NCBI GenBank assembly: GCA_903822545.1
Contig: CAIJPN010000142.1
Coordinates: 1 to 60,228, forward strand
DNA length: 60,228 nucleotides
Direction of reading: 5' to 3'
Source of the DNA: an uncultured Anaerolineae bacterium
GTDB lineage: Bacteria > Chloroflexota > Anaerolineae > Anaerolineales > Villigracilaceae
Shown: piece by piece, positions 43,614 to 51,000 of the stretch
How positions within the stretch are numbered: the stretch's first letter is position 1
Layout of the letters: the number at the start of each line of letters is the position of its first letter
The notes under the pieces: generated by a model
The model's input: the letters and a program-made list of their open reading frames with translations, nothing else
Database searches by the model: none
What the model was told of the DNA's origin: nothing
Position numbers and translations under genes: made by a program

Positions 43614-44402
43614 TTAACTGTCTTTCATGCGCACATAGAACAGGGTCGAGCCATCAATTTCTTGGGCTCGCATCTCAAAGTATTCTTTGAGATTGCCGAC
43701 CAGCCGTGAAAGCTGGCGCTGCCCATAAGTACGCGGATCGAAACCGGGGTCTAGCTGGTAAAGGGCATTGCCCATCAAGTCCAGCCGCGCCCAGCCATCT
43801 TCCTGGACAGCCATTTCAAAGGCTTTTTCCAGGATGGGCATCGGGTCGGCTTCTTCTTTCACTTCTTCTTTCTTTTTGCCTGGTGTGGCCGAAGTAGCTT
43901 CGGCGGGTTTAACGGGACGGGAGGTGCGCTTGGGACGTTTTTGCTCAGTCACCAGGTTTTCGGTATAGACGAATACATCGCAAGCATTAACAAAAGGCTT
44001 GGGGGTTTTCTTCTCGCCTATGCCCATCACGAAGACACCGGTTTCACGGATGCGGGTTGCCAGGCGGGTATAGTCACTGTCAGACGAGACCAGGCAGAAG
44101 CCGTCGACCACTTTTGAGTGCATGATATCCATGGCATCAATGATCATCGCGCTGTCGGTGGCGTTTTTCCCAACCGTGTAGCGAAATTGCTGGATGGGTT
44201 GGATGGCATGGAAGTTCAAGATGTCTTTCCACGAATTCATATTGGGCGTTGTCCAGTCGCCGTAGATGCGCCGGACGGTGACCATGCCATATTTACCGGC
44301 CTCCACCAACATTTGTGGCAGCAGGCTCGATTGGGCATTGTCGCCATCGATCAGGATGGCAATTTTATGTCTTGATAGGGATGAGATTTGTTCTTCAGGC
44401 AT
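43614..44402 (-). CDS. NYN-domain (LabA/DUF88) protein with C-terminal LOTUS/OST-HTH domain
   Basis: 262 residues. The N-terminal PIN-like NYN domain has the acidic active-site blocks AILIDGDNAQ, KNATDSAMIIDAMD and LVSSDSDYTRLATRI, which suggest a metal-dependent ribonuclease. A charged Lys/Pro linker (EQKRPKRTSRPVKPAEATS) leads to a C-terminal OST-HTH/LOTUS-like domain (ILEKAFEMAVQEDGWARLDL ... RQLSRLVGNLKEYFEM) expected to bind RNA. A TATAAT box ends 6 nt before the ATG, so the message is probably leaderless. It is divergent from the two-component system. Confidence 0.88.
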   Translation of the reverse strand: MPEEQISSLSRHKIAILIDGDNAQSSLLPQMLVEAGKYGMVTVRRIYGDWTTPNMNSWKDILNFHAIQPIQQFRYTVGKNATDSAMIIDAMDIMHSKVVDGFCLVSSDSDYTRLATRIRETGVFVMGIGEKKTPKPFVNACDVFVYTENLVTEQKRPKRTSRPVKPAEATSATPGKKKEEVKEEADPMPILEKAFEMAVQEDGWARLDLMGNALYQLDPGFDPRTYGQRQLSRLVGNLKEYFEMRAQEIDGSTLFYVRMKDS

Positions 44403-44408
44403 GTTTTC

Positions 44409-44414
44409 ATTATA
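44409..44414 (-). promoter_or_regulatory. -10 box for a leaderless NYN mRNA
   Basis: TATAAT on the minus strand with 6 nt to the ATG at 44402. A TTATGA sequence about 17 bp upstream is a poor -35. Confidence 0.6.
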
Positions 44415-44464
44415 CTTGTTTTACACATTCTTCATAAACCCTTGTGCATCCTTTTATCACTCCC

Positions 44465-44473
44465 TGCTAAAAT
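44465..44473 (+). promoter_or_regulatory. Extended -10 promoter of the two-component operon
   Basis: TGCTAAAAT, a TGn extended -10 box, about 105 nt before the response regulator start codon. Confidence 0.45.
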
Positions 44474-44576
44474 AACTGCATAAACTGACTTCCAGCAGTG
44501 ATTAATTTCGGCAGTTCTCAAAAAAAACTGCAACAAAACCCATTTCCCCGCATCTTTGCGCAAAAAAAGAGCAACC

Positions 44577-45257
44577 ATGACGAAAATCCTTATCATTGAC
44601 GACGAACCCAGCATCACCAACCTCGTTTCGGCCTATCTCAAACCCGAAGGCTACGAAGTCTATGTCGCTTCAGATGGCCCAGCCGGGCTGAAATCGGCAC
44701 GCGCGTATAAACCTGACCTGATCGTGCTCGACATCATGCTCCCCGGCATGGATGGGCTGGAGCTGCTCAGCCGCCTGCGACGGGAATCGGATGTCTACGT
44801 TATTTTGCTCACGGCCCGCACCGAGGAAACCGATAAAATCGTTGGCTTATCGGTGGGTGCAGATGATTACGTTACCAAACCTTTCAGCCCGCGCGAACTG
44901 GTGGCGAGAATAAAATCAGCCCTGAGACGTTTACAGACGGGAACAGGCGGCGGGGCAGGTGAGATTCTTTCCTTTAGAAAGGTGCGAATCGACTCTGGGG
45001 CGCGCATCGTTACCGTAGACGGGAGCCCGATCGAACTGACCGCCATCGAGTTTGACCTGCTAAAAGCATTGGCCGAGAACCGCGGGCGCGTACTCACCCG
45101 CGAACAGCTTCTCGAAAAAGTCTGGGGCGGCAGCTATTACGGCGAAATGCGCGTGGTGGATGTCCACCTGGGGCATGTGCGCCAAAAATTGGGCGATGAC
45201 AACCTGATCGCCACAGTGCGCGGCGTGGGCTATCGCTTCGAGGACGAACCGCTATGA
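44577..45257 (+). CDS. OmpR-family response regulator
   Basis: 226 residues. Receiver domain with acidic pocket IDDEPS, phosphoacceptor Asp52 in LIVLDIMLPGMDG, and KPFSPREL; C-terminal OmpR/PhoB winged helix (VLTREQLLEKVWG ... VVDVHLGHVRQKL ... TVRGVGYRFE). The frame opens at a TTG seven codons upstream, but the ATG at 44577 starts the receiver fold properly. Its stop overlaps the ATG of the kinase gene by four bases. Confidence 0.95.
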   Translation: MTKILIIDDEPSITNLVSAYLKPEGYEVYVASDGPAGLKSARAYKPDLIVLDIMLPGMDGLELLSRLRRESDVYVILLTARTEETDKIVGLSVGADDYVTKPFSPRELVARIKSALRRLQTGTGGGAGEILSFRKVRIDSGARIVTVDGSPIELTAIEFDLLKALAENRGRVLTREQLLEKVWGGSYYGEMRVVDVHLGHVRQKLGDDNLIATVRGVGYRFEDEPL

Positions 45258-46402
45258 AATTCTTCCAGCAGCGCCTGGGCGCAAAGCTGTTTCTTTCTTA
45301 CCTCGCAGTTGTCATGGCGGGCGCGCTGGCGTTAATGTTGGCTGTCATGCTGATCGCCCCATATTCCTATGCTCGCCACATGATGACCGATGAAACCGGA
45401 ACCGCCATGCCCATGATGGGGCGCGGGATGGGTCTCGGACAGGGGCAAAATGCCCAGTCCGGGCAGGGCCTGGGCCTGGCCAACTTTCGGGCCGGGATTT
45501 TTGAAGCCGTCACCTACGCAACACTGGCAGCCATCACCGTGGCCGTTGTTGCCAGCTTCATACTCAGCCGCCGCATCGTAGCCCCGCTGCGCGCCATGAT
45601 GTCGGCCAGCCAGCACATCTCCGCCGGGCACTATGACGAGCGAGTTCAGGTTTCTGGCTCAGACGAACTGGCCCAGCTGGCCGGGCACTTCAACCAAATG
45701 GCCGGGCAGCTTGAACAAACCGAAAACCTGCGCCGCCGCTTGCTTGGCGATGTCAGCCACGAGCTACGCACCCCGCTGACCGGCATCAAAGGCTACATGG
45801 AAGGCCTGATCGATGGCGTCCTGCCAGCCACACCTGAAACCTTCCAACAGGTTTACCAGGAAGCCGACCGCCTGGGCCGCCTGGTAGAAGACTTGCAGGA
45901 ACTCAGCCGGGTTGAATCGCGGGCCTATGAGATGGAAATCCGCCCGGTGAATGCTGCCAACCTGGTGCAGACTGCCGCCCGGCGGCTTGCCCACCAATTC
46001 CAGGCAAAAAACACCCAACTCGCCCTGGAGCTGCCTCCTGACTCACTGCAAATCCTGGCTGATGAAGACCGCATCATCCAGGTTCTCACCAACCTGGCCG
46101 GGAACGCCCTGCAATACACCCCCGCTGGCGGGAAAGTGACCATCAGCATCACCACGCCAGATGGGTTCGCCTGCTTCACCATCACCGATACCGGCATCGG
46201 CATCCCACCCGACCAGTTGAAGCGCATCTTCGACCGCTTCTACCGCGTTGACAAATCCCGTTCCCGGCAAGCGGGAGGCGGCTCAGGCATCGGCCTGACC
46301 ATTGCCCGGCACATCATCGAAACACATGGTGGCCAGATCTGGGCTGAATCGGCCGGCGTTGGACAGGGCAGTTCCTTCCACTTCACCCTGCCGTTGGCAT
46401 AA
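45254..46402 (+). CDS. Membrane sensor histidine kinase with Met-rich sensor loop
   Basis: 382 residues. One membrane helix, a short extracytoplasmic loop of about 50 residues, a second helix, HAMP, HisKA with His169 (DVSHELRTPLTGIKGYMEGL) and HATPase_c (NLAGNALQYTP, DTGIGIPPDQL, GGGSGIGLTIARHI). The loop contains HMMTDETGTAMPMMGRGMG, rich in Met with a His, reminiscent of copper or silver sensing; this is an inference. It is translationally coupled to the response regulator. Confidence 0.93.
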   Translation: MKFFQQRLGAKLFLSYLAVVMAGALALMLAVMLIAPYSYARHMMTDETGTAMPMMGRGMGLGQGQNAQSGQGLGLANFRAGIFEAVTYATLAAITVAVVASFILSRRIVAPLRAMMSASQHISAGHYDERVQVSGSDELAQLAGHFNQMAGQLEQTENLRRRLLGDVSHELRTPLTGIKGYMEGLIDGVLPATPETFQQVYQEADRLGRLVEDLQELSRVESRAYEMEIRPVNAANLVQTAARRLAHQFQAKNTQLALELPPDSLQILADEDRIIQVLTNLAGNALQYTPAGGKVTISITTPDGFACFTITDTGIGIPPDQLKRIFDRFYRVDKSRSRQAGGGSGIGLTIARHIIETHGGQIWAESAGVGQGSSFHFTLPLA

Positions 46403-46452
46403 TTGCCTTTCATTAAAAACCTTAAAACATAACTTAAAATTGTCCATACCAC

Positions 46453-46481
46453 TTGAAAAGCACAAAAAAAAGTGCAATAAT
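46453..46481 (+). promoter_or_regulatory. Promoter of the triple riboswitch / muramidase transcript
   Basis: TTGAAA, 17 bp, AATAAT, close to consensus. Transcription should start near 46488, so the RNA would begin at the 5' side of the outer stem GCACT and run directly into aptamer 1. Confidence 0.7.
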
Positions 46482-46492
46482 GTGTTTGCACT

Positions 46493-46580
46493 CGATAAAG
46501 GGCAAAACAAACGAAAGTTTGTGACGCAAAGCCAAAGGGTCTAAAGTTATCCCCCGTAACCAAGATAGCCTGGCTGCCGA
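46493..46580 (+). ncRNA. GEMM-I riboswitch aptamer 1 of 3 (G at position 20)
   Basis: AAGGGCAAA, stem ACAAAC/GTTTGT with a GAAA tetraloop, invariant GACGCAAAGCC, then GGGTCTAA, a P3 stem GTTAT/GTAAC and the terminal GCCTGGCTGCCGA. The base aligned with Vc2 G20 is G46501, typical of c-di-GMP sensing. Confidence 0.85.
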
Positions 46581-46664
46581 TAAAAGCAAAACCAACGAAA
46601 GTTGGCGGCACAATGCCCTGGATCTAAAAATCTGAAAGTGAGATTCAAGATCGACCGGCTGCCG
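46581..46664 (+). ncRNA. GEMM-I riboswitch aptamer 2 of 3 (A at position 20, degenerate core)
   Basis: AAAAGCAAAA, stem CCAAC/GTTGG with GAAA tetraloop, then GGCACAATGCC in place of GACGCAAAGCC, GGATCTAA, a P3 hairpin (AATCT/AGATT) and the end GACCGGCTGCCGA. The base aligned with position 20 is A46585, the hallmark of the GEMM-Ib (3',3'-cGAMP) subclass. The altered core means it could be weak or inactive. Confidence 0.75.
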
Positions 46665-46757
46665 AAAAGCAAAACCAGGGAAACCTGGCGACGCAAAGTC
46701 AAGGGTCTAAAGTTACTTATTATTTATTAAAGTAACCATGATCGCCCGACCGCCGAA
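46665..46757 (+). ncRNA. GEMM-I riboswitch aptamer 3 of 3 (A at position 20)
   Basis: AAAAGCAAAA, stem CCAGG/CCTGG with GAAA tetraloop, invariant GACGCAAAG, GGGTCTAA, long P3 hairpin GTTACTT/AAGTAAC, and the end CGCCCGACCGCCGAAAG. A46668 occupies position 20. It starts right where aptamer 2 ends, with no linker. The following AGTGCAAA (46758-46765) is complementary to TTTGCACT (46485-46492) before aptamer 1, so one stem may enclose all three aptamers. Confidence 0.8.
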
Positions 46758-46771
46758 AGTGCAAAGTACGT

Positions 46772-46808
46772 CCTGCCGTTGAGAAATTTTCAACGGCAGG
46801 CTTTTTTA
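46772..46808 (+). terminator. Terminator downstream of the triple aptamer
   Basis: CCTGCCGTTGA pairs perfectly with TCAACGGCAGG and is followed by CTTTTTT. It precedes the muramidase start by 70 nt, so it can act only as an attenuator in the leader. Its CTGCCG also occurs at the 3' end of aptamers 1 and 2, which gives a possible competing partner for its second arm. Confidence 0.9.
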
Positions 46809-46878
46809 ATCGTTGTATCTATACGCGCTTTGTGTTAGTATATTTTTACATCACCTATCATAACCGCAAGGAGTAAAC

Positions 46879-47943
46879 ATGAAATACGTACCCGGCATTG
46901 ATGTATCTGGATGGGAACCTAATATCGATTGGCAGGCTGTGCGCAACAGTGGCATCAAGTTTGCCTTCCTCAAAGCCACAGAAGGCATCTACTTCACTGA
47001 TAAAACCTTTGCCCAATATTGGGCTGGCACCAAAAGCGTTGGCATCTTGCGCGGAGCATACCACTACCTGCGCGGTGAGTTTGACGCCAACCAGCAGGTC
47101 GATCTGTTCCTGAAAACCGTACACTTTGAACCTGGAGACCTGCCGCCAGTGTTGGATATTGAAAATATCAACAACGAGAAAATCTCCAACCAGGAGATGA
47201 TTGCAAAAGCTGAGATATGGCTCAAAAAAGTGGAGGCTGCCACAGGGCGCAAACCGATCATCTACTCTGGGCCATTCTTCCTGCGCGACCGCATGTCGCG
47301 CCCCGGCTACGGACTGCCACCGTGGTCAAAAACCTACCCCATCTGGCTTGCCAACTACCTGATCAACATGACCGAAAATTCCCTGCCCATCCAACCCGCC
47401 GGGTGGCAAGACTGGATTCTCTGGCAGTATAGCGATAAGGGCAGCGTACCCGGCATCCACAGCGGCGTCGATATGAACTATTTCCGTGGCAGCGAGGCCG
47501 ACCTGTACGCTTTTGCAGGTGCCCGCCCGGTGGAAGTCATCAGCACACCCACAACAACCACTGTAACTGCGCACAGCGTCCAGGCTGGTGATACAGTAGA
47601 GTCGATTGCCAAACAATATAGGGTCGAGGTAACTGAACTGCTCAAGGCCAACCCACAACTTTTACAAGCCGGCATGAGCCTGAAACTCCCGGCCGGGGCG
47701 GCTGCGCCTGTCACAACGCCTCCCGCAACAACGCCAGTCACAGCGCCGATCACCACGCCCCCGCAACAGACCGTTCCCACAACGACTGGGCCTTACACCA
47801 ACTACACCGTCAAATCGGGAGATAACCTTTCGGTGATCGCTGCCCGTTATAAAACCACCGTGGATAAAATCGTGGCGATGAATGGCCTGCCCAACGCCAA
47901 CATCATCTCGGTGGGACAGGTGCTTAAAATCCCGACCGCCTGA
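46879..47943 (+). CDS. GH25 muramidase with two LysM domains
   Basis: 354 residues. The GH25 domain (1-210) has GIDVSGWE with Asp8, PPVLDIEN with Asp93 and Glu95, and WILWQYSDKG, the expected catalytic face; it cleaves the beta-1,4 bond between N-acetylmuramic acid and N-acetylglucosamine. Two LysM domains follow, separated by a Thr/Pro linker: VQAGDTVESIAKQYRVEVTE and YTVKSGDNLSVIAARYKTT by parts. No signal peptide is seen, so export would need a non-classical route or lysis. AAGGAG lies 7 nt before the ATG. No phage genes are nearby, so it looks like a cellular gene, placed under three riboswitch aptamers. Confidence 0.93.
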   Translation: MKYVPGIDVSGWEPNIDWQAVRNSGIKFAFLKATEGIYFTDKTFAQYWAGTKSVGILRGAYHYLRGEFDANQQVDLFLKTVHFEPGDLPPVLDIENINNEKISNQEMIAKAEIWLKKVEAATGRKPIIYSGPFFLRDRMSRPGYGLPPWSKTYPIWLANYLINMTENSLPIQPAGWQDWILWQYSDKGSVPGIHSGVDMNYFRGSEADLYAFAGARPVEVISTPTTTTVTAHSVQAGDTVESIAKQYRVEVTELLKANPQLLQAGMSLKLPAGAAAPVTTPPATTPVTAPITTPPQQTVPTTTGPYTNYTVKSGDNLSVIAARYKTTVDKIVAMNGLPNANIISVGQVLKIPTA

Positions 47944-48011
47944 ACTTCCAGCAGAATCAAGAACAATGAATGGGGCGGAATGCTATTTCACCCCTGCACA
48001 GCACAAAAAAA

Positions 48012-48046
48012 CAACGACCGCCACTTCAGGCGGTCGTTGCGCTTTT
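48012..48046. terminator. Bidirectional terminator between muramidase and SPFH genes
   Basis: CAACGACCGCC and GGCGGTCGTTG form an 11-bp stem over ACTTCA. An A run precedes it and a CTTTT run follows, so it can serve both converging genes. Confidence 0.85.
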
Positions 48047-48068
48047 AAAACTCTTGGGGTTGCCAGGA

Positions 48069-49139
48069 TTAACCCTTCAGGAATTCTTCCAATGATGCTT
48101 TGCTGATGCGATAAGCATTGCCAAGCTTTTTGGCTTTCAGATCCCCGGCAGTGATGGCCGCGATAACATCTTCTTCCGAAACCCGCAGCACAGCAGCCGC
48201 TTCGGAGGGGGTCATCACCTCGGGCATGCCACCGCCAGCAGGAGCGCCACCCGCGGGCGCTTGCTGCGCCGTGGGTTGGTGCTGCTGGTTGGCCATGCCG
48301 CCAGCCAGGGCCTGGTTCATGATATTGCCAATGCCCATGCCCGCGCCAATGCCAGCTGTCAGGCCTGCGCCGCCGCTGGGATTGTTGGCGGCATCACGCA
48401 TCGCATCTGCTGCCTGGAGCTGGGTGTAAACGTTCATATCCAGCATGCCCATATCGCGCAGTTCTTGGGCCGACTTCTCAGATGGTTTCAGGTTGCCGAT
48501 GTAGAAGGTTTTCAAGGTCAGGCCAAGGGCCGCAAAATCATCCTGGGCTTTGGCGCGCACGCCAGCGCCGAGTTCTTCGGTCAGGCCGATCAATTCAACT
48601 ACGCTCTTCTTCGCGCCGGTTTCACCAAGCAGGTCCTGGAATTTGGAGAGCAGCACGGTGCGCAGGCGTTCTTCAATTTCAGTAGTGCGGAATATGGCCT
48701 GTTTGCCAACGATATTGGTGACAAAAAGTTGCGGGTCGCTCACCTGGAAGGAATAAGTGCCAAAGCCTTGCAGCAGCGCCACACCCAGCCCCATGCCCGG
48801 GTTGCGGACGATGATCGGCTGGGGGGTGCCCCACTTCTTGTTGGCGAACTCTTTCAGCGAGACAAAATATACTTCCGCGGGGAAAGGTGTTCGGTCGTTA
48901 AAAGCTTTCCCGATGAAATCGATCAACTTGGGGATGTTGGCGGTCACCAGGGTGTGCATCCCGGGGCCAAACACATCCAGCGCCTGGCCATTGCGGAAGA
49001 AGACCGCCGCCTGCCCATCGCGCACGATCAGTTGGGAACCTATGTGGTAGTCCCCGATACTGCTGTCATCTGGGAAGCGATGGACAATCTCGTCCACCAT
49101 CTCGTTGCGATATTCAATGACATCAAAAATTCTTGCCAT
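48069..49139 (-). CDS. SPFH-domain protein with C-terminal excisionase-type HTH
   Basis: 356 residues. Residues 1-210 are an SPFH/YdjI-like domain (FPDDSSIGDYHIGSQLIVRD, AQELRDMGMLDMNVYTQLQA). A Gly/Ala/Gln-rich low-complexity stretch follows (PTAQQAPAGGAPAGGG), and the last 55 residues are a MerR/excisionase-like helix-turn-helix (MTPSEAAAVLRVSEEDVIAA ... KKLGNAYRISKASLEEFL). No membrane helix is obvious. YdjI-type proteins recruit to stressed membranes with PspA in Bacillus. The neighbour upstream encodes a zinc-ribbon protein, as in ydjGHI-type loci. It has its own strong promoter. Confidence 0.85.
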   Translation of the reverse strand: MARIFDVIEYRNEMVDEIVHRFPDDSSIGDYHIGSQLIVRDGQAAVFFRNGQALDVFGPGMHTLVTANIPKLIDFIGKAFNDRTPFPAEVYFVSLKEFANKKWGTPQPIIVRNPGMGLGVALLQGFGTYSFQVSDPQLFVTNIVGKQAIFRTTEIEERLRTVLLSKFQDLLGETGAKKSVVELIGLTEELGAGVRAKAQDDFAALGLTLKTFYIGNLKPSEKSAQELRDMGMLDMNVYTQLQAADAMRDAANNPSGGAGLTAGIGAGMGIGNIMNQALAGGMANQQHQPTAQQAPAGGAPAGGGMPEVMTPSEAAAVLRVSEEDVIAAITAGDLKAKKLGNAYRISKASLEEFLKG

Positions 49140-49173
49140 GCGTCTCTCCTTGTTTAGTCAATGAGTTGAATTC

Positions 49174-49202
49174 ATTATATGACATGCGTAGTTTTGATAC
49201 AA
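49174..49202 (-). promoter_or_regulatory. Promoter of the SPFH gene
   Basis: On the minus strand TTGTAT, 17 bp, TATAAT, then about 30 nt to AAGGAG and the ATG at 49139. Confidence 0.75.
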
Positions 49203-49229
49203 GACATACGGGAACTTTGAAAAAAAGTT

Positions 49230-49826
49230 TCAGCCAACCACCAGGCGGGTACCGCAGGCCTGGCAAAAAAGCGCATCAGATGTGTGTGCGCGCCCGCATT
49301 TTGGGCATTTACGCGGCAGGTTGGTGGGCAGGGCTGCACCACAAGCCGCGCACGATTCCAGATTCGGGTCATTGGCGGCGCCACAAAATTCGCAGACTTT
49401 TGGATTCTGTGGGGCGTTGCGTTCCCCGGCCAGTGAGCGGGTCAGCGCACACAGGTCGTTGATGGCATTCCAGATTTGCGGGGTGATATTCTCCTGATTG
49501 AGTTCGCCCAGGATGTCGGGCAGCATCCCCAGCAGCGAAGCCGGATTGGAAGCGGCCCGCTCGATCATATCGCTCGTATCCCCGGCTTTATCCAGCCAGT
49601 TACGATCGCGGCTCATCGTCACCAGGACGCCACCGCTGGTATCTGTTATGTGGACTGTGACCGGAGTCCCGTGCTTGCTACCAATCTGCACCAGCGAGGA
49701 TGTGCCAGTATGGGTGATGTTGACTCGCCGCTGGCGATCATTGAAACGCGCGACAAGCTGGTCAGCCAGCCCGGCGGCGCTGATATTTCCGTGGAACATG
49801 CGTTGGGCGGGAGGAATGATGGGCAT
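49230..49826 (-). CDS. Protein with two C-terminal zinc ribbons
   Basis: 198 residues. The N-terminal 130 residues form an unrecognised domain (VNITHTGTSSLVQIGSKHGT), probably alpha/beta. The end has two CxxC...CxxC zinc ribbons: CEFCGAANDPNLESCAACG and CPKCGRAHTSDALFCQACG. Such tails are common in proteins that accompany SPFH/YdjI-like proteins, and that gene follows. It lies 9 bp after the small DUF gene and probably belongs to the operon that begins with the cyclase-ATPase. Confidence 0.75.
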   Translation of the reverse strand: MPIIPPAQRMFHGNISAAGLADQLVARFNDRQRRVNITHTGTSSLVQIGSKHGTPVTVHITDTSGGVLVTMSRDRNWLDKAGDTSDMIERAASNPASLLGMLPDILGELNQENITPQIWNAINDLCALTRSLAGERNAPQNPKVCEFCGAANDPNLESCAACGAALPTNLPRKCPKCGRAHTSDALFCQACGTRLVVG

Positions 49827-49835
49827 GGTTGTTTT

Positions 49836-50183
49836 TTACCTGCACTGCCAGACGCCTTCGATTACCCAATTCTTGCCGCGGCGGGAAAAATCGAGGTGCA
49901 TGTGGCCGAGTTCTTTATCGTGGCCGCCCAGTTTGAAGGTGTCCCCGGTTTCGGGGAAGGCGGAGTCTTGGTAGCGGATGCGAAAGTCCATCACCTGGAA
50001 TTGTTTTACCAGCGGCGGGAAAATGAATTGGGAGAAAAAATCGGAGGTGGTGGCGAACTTTTCGGCTTGTTTCTCGGCAAAAGTCGTCTGGTTAAAAAGC
50101 TCCAGCGCAGAATCGCGTTCCACGCACTCAGAGATGAAGGCTATTGCCTCCGCCAGCGTGTGGAACTGCCGAATTCCGTCCAT
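49836..50183 (-). CDS. Small conserved-looking protein, unknown function
   Basis: 115 residues, mixed alpha/beta, no membrane helix or signal peptide. I do not recognise the family. Its ATG overlaps the TAA of xdhC by one base (TAATG), so it is translated together with XdhC. The C-terminal HMHLDFSRRGKNWVIEGVWQC block, given its Trp and aromatic pattern, suggests a compact beta sheet. Confidence 0.6.
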   Translation of the reverse strand: MDGIRQFHTLAEAIAFISECVERDSALELFNQTTFAEKQAEKFATTSDFFSQFIFPPLVKQFQVMDFRIRYQDSAFPETGDTFKLGGHDKELGHMHLDFSRRGKNWVIEGVWQCR

Positions 50184-50995
50184 TATTTCCCCCCGGCTGC
50201 CGCTTTCATCTGCTGGCCATTGCCGCCATTGCGCAGCATCAGCACTTCGGCCATGATGCTGACTGCAATCTCTTCCGGGGTTTCGGCGTGGATTTCCAGG
50301 CCTATCGGTGAGTGGATACGGGCGATAGCTTCATCACTGATGCCAAGCTCTTTCATGCCTTTGACGGTGGTCATCCATCGCCGCTTCGAACCAATCACGC
50401 CGATATAGCGGGCTTTGGTTTTTAACAAGGCTGGCAGGCCTGGTATATCGACCATCGCACCGCGGCTGGTGATGATGATGTAGGTTTGGCGGTTGATAGC
50501 GAGATGCTCGGGGAGTTTCTCCATCAGCACCGGCTGGAACTCGTCGGCGTCGGGGTTCATCTCAGGCGTGCAAAATTCCTCGCGGTCGTCAGAGATCACC
50601 ACGTAGAATCCCAGCCATTTTGCCAGGTGTGCCACGGCCTTGCCAACATGCCCGCCACCAATGATGACGATTTTTTCGGGAGGCAAAATTGGTTCCACAA
50701 AGACCTCCACCTGCCCACCACACACTCCGGGGTCGCCGCGTGCGGGGTCGATCATGGAATAGCTCAACAGCCGGGGCTGACCGTCCGTCAGGGCAACCCA
50801 GGCTTCGTCGAGGACGCGGTGCTCCAACTCGCCGCCGCCCACACTGCCGGTAAAACTTCCATCGGCATACACCAGCATCTTGCTGCCCACGTGCCGGGGT
50901 GTTGAACCGCTGGCTTTGGTGATGGTGCAAATTGCCGCACTTTCACCTTTGGACTGAATTTCTATTATTTTTTGATAGATAGATTCGGTGTTCAT
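50183..50995 (-). CDS. xdhC: XdhC/CoxI-family molybdenum-cofactor chaperone
   Basis: 270 residues. The N-terminal XdhC/CoxI domain has CTITKASGSTPRHVGSKMLV and SVGGGELEHRVLDEA; the C-terminal Rossmann-like domain has VIIGGGHVGKAVAHLAKWLG and YIGVIGSKRRWMTTVKGM. XdhC proteins bind the molybdenum cofactor, promote its sulfuration and insert it into xanthine dehydrogenase-type enzymes. The fused Mo-hydroxylase at 57043-59931 is the natural client, although five genes lie between. GGAG touches the ATG directly, an unusually short spacing. It starts 5 bp after the cyclase gene stop. Confidence 0.9.
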   Translation of the reverse strand: MNTESIYQKIIEIQSKGESAAICTITKASGSTPRHVGSKMLVYADGSFTGSVGGGELEHRVLDEAWVALTDGQPRLLSYSMIDPARGDPGVCGGQVEVFVEPILPPEKIVIIGGGHVGKAVAHLAKWLGFYVVISDDREEFCTPEMNPDADEFQPVLMEKLPEHLAINRQTYIIITSRGAMVDIPGLPALLKTKARYIGVIGSKRRWMTTVKGMKELGISDEAIARIHSPIGLEIHAETPEEIAVSIMAEVLMLRNGGNGQQMKAAAGGK

Positions 50996-51000
50996 CTCCG

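Noticed and set aside
46879-47943. Prophage endolysin interpretation of the GH25-LysM gene
   Set aside because: No holin, structural or integrase genes are nearby, and it has its own riboswitch leader and terminator.
48069-48240. Excisionase-like HTH as evidence of a mobile element
   Set aside because: The HTH is the C-terminal part of an SPFH protein, not a separate excisionase, and there is no integrase or attachment site.
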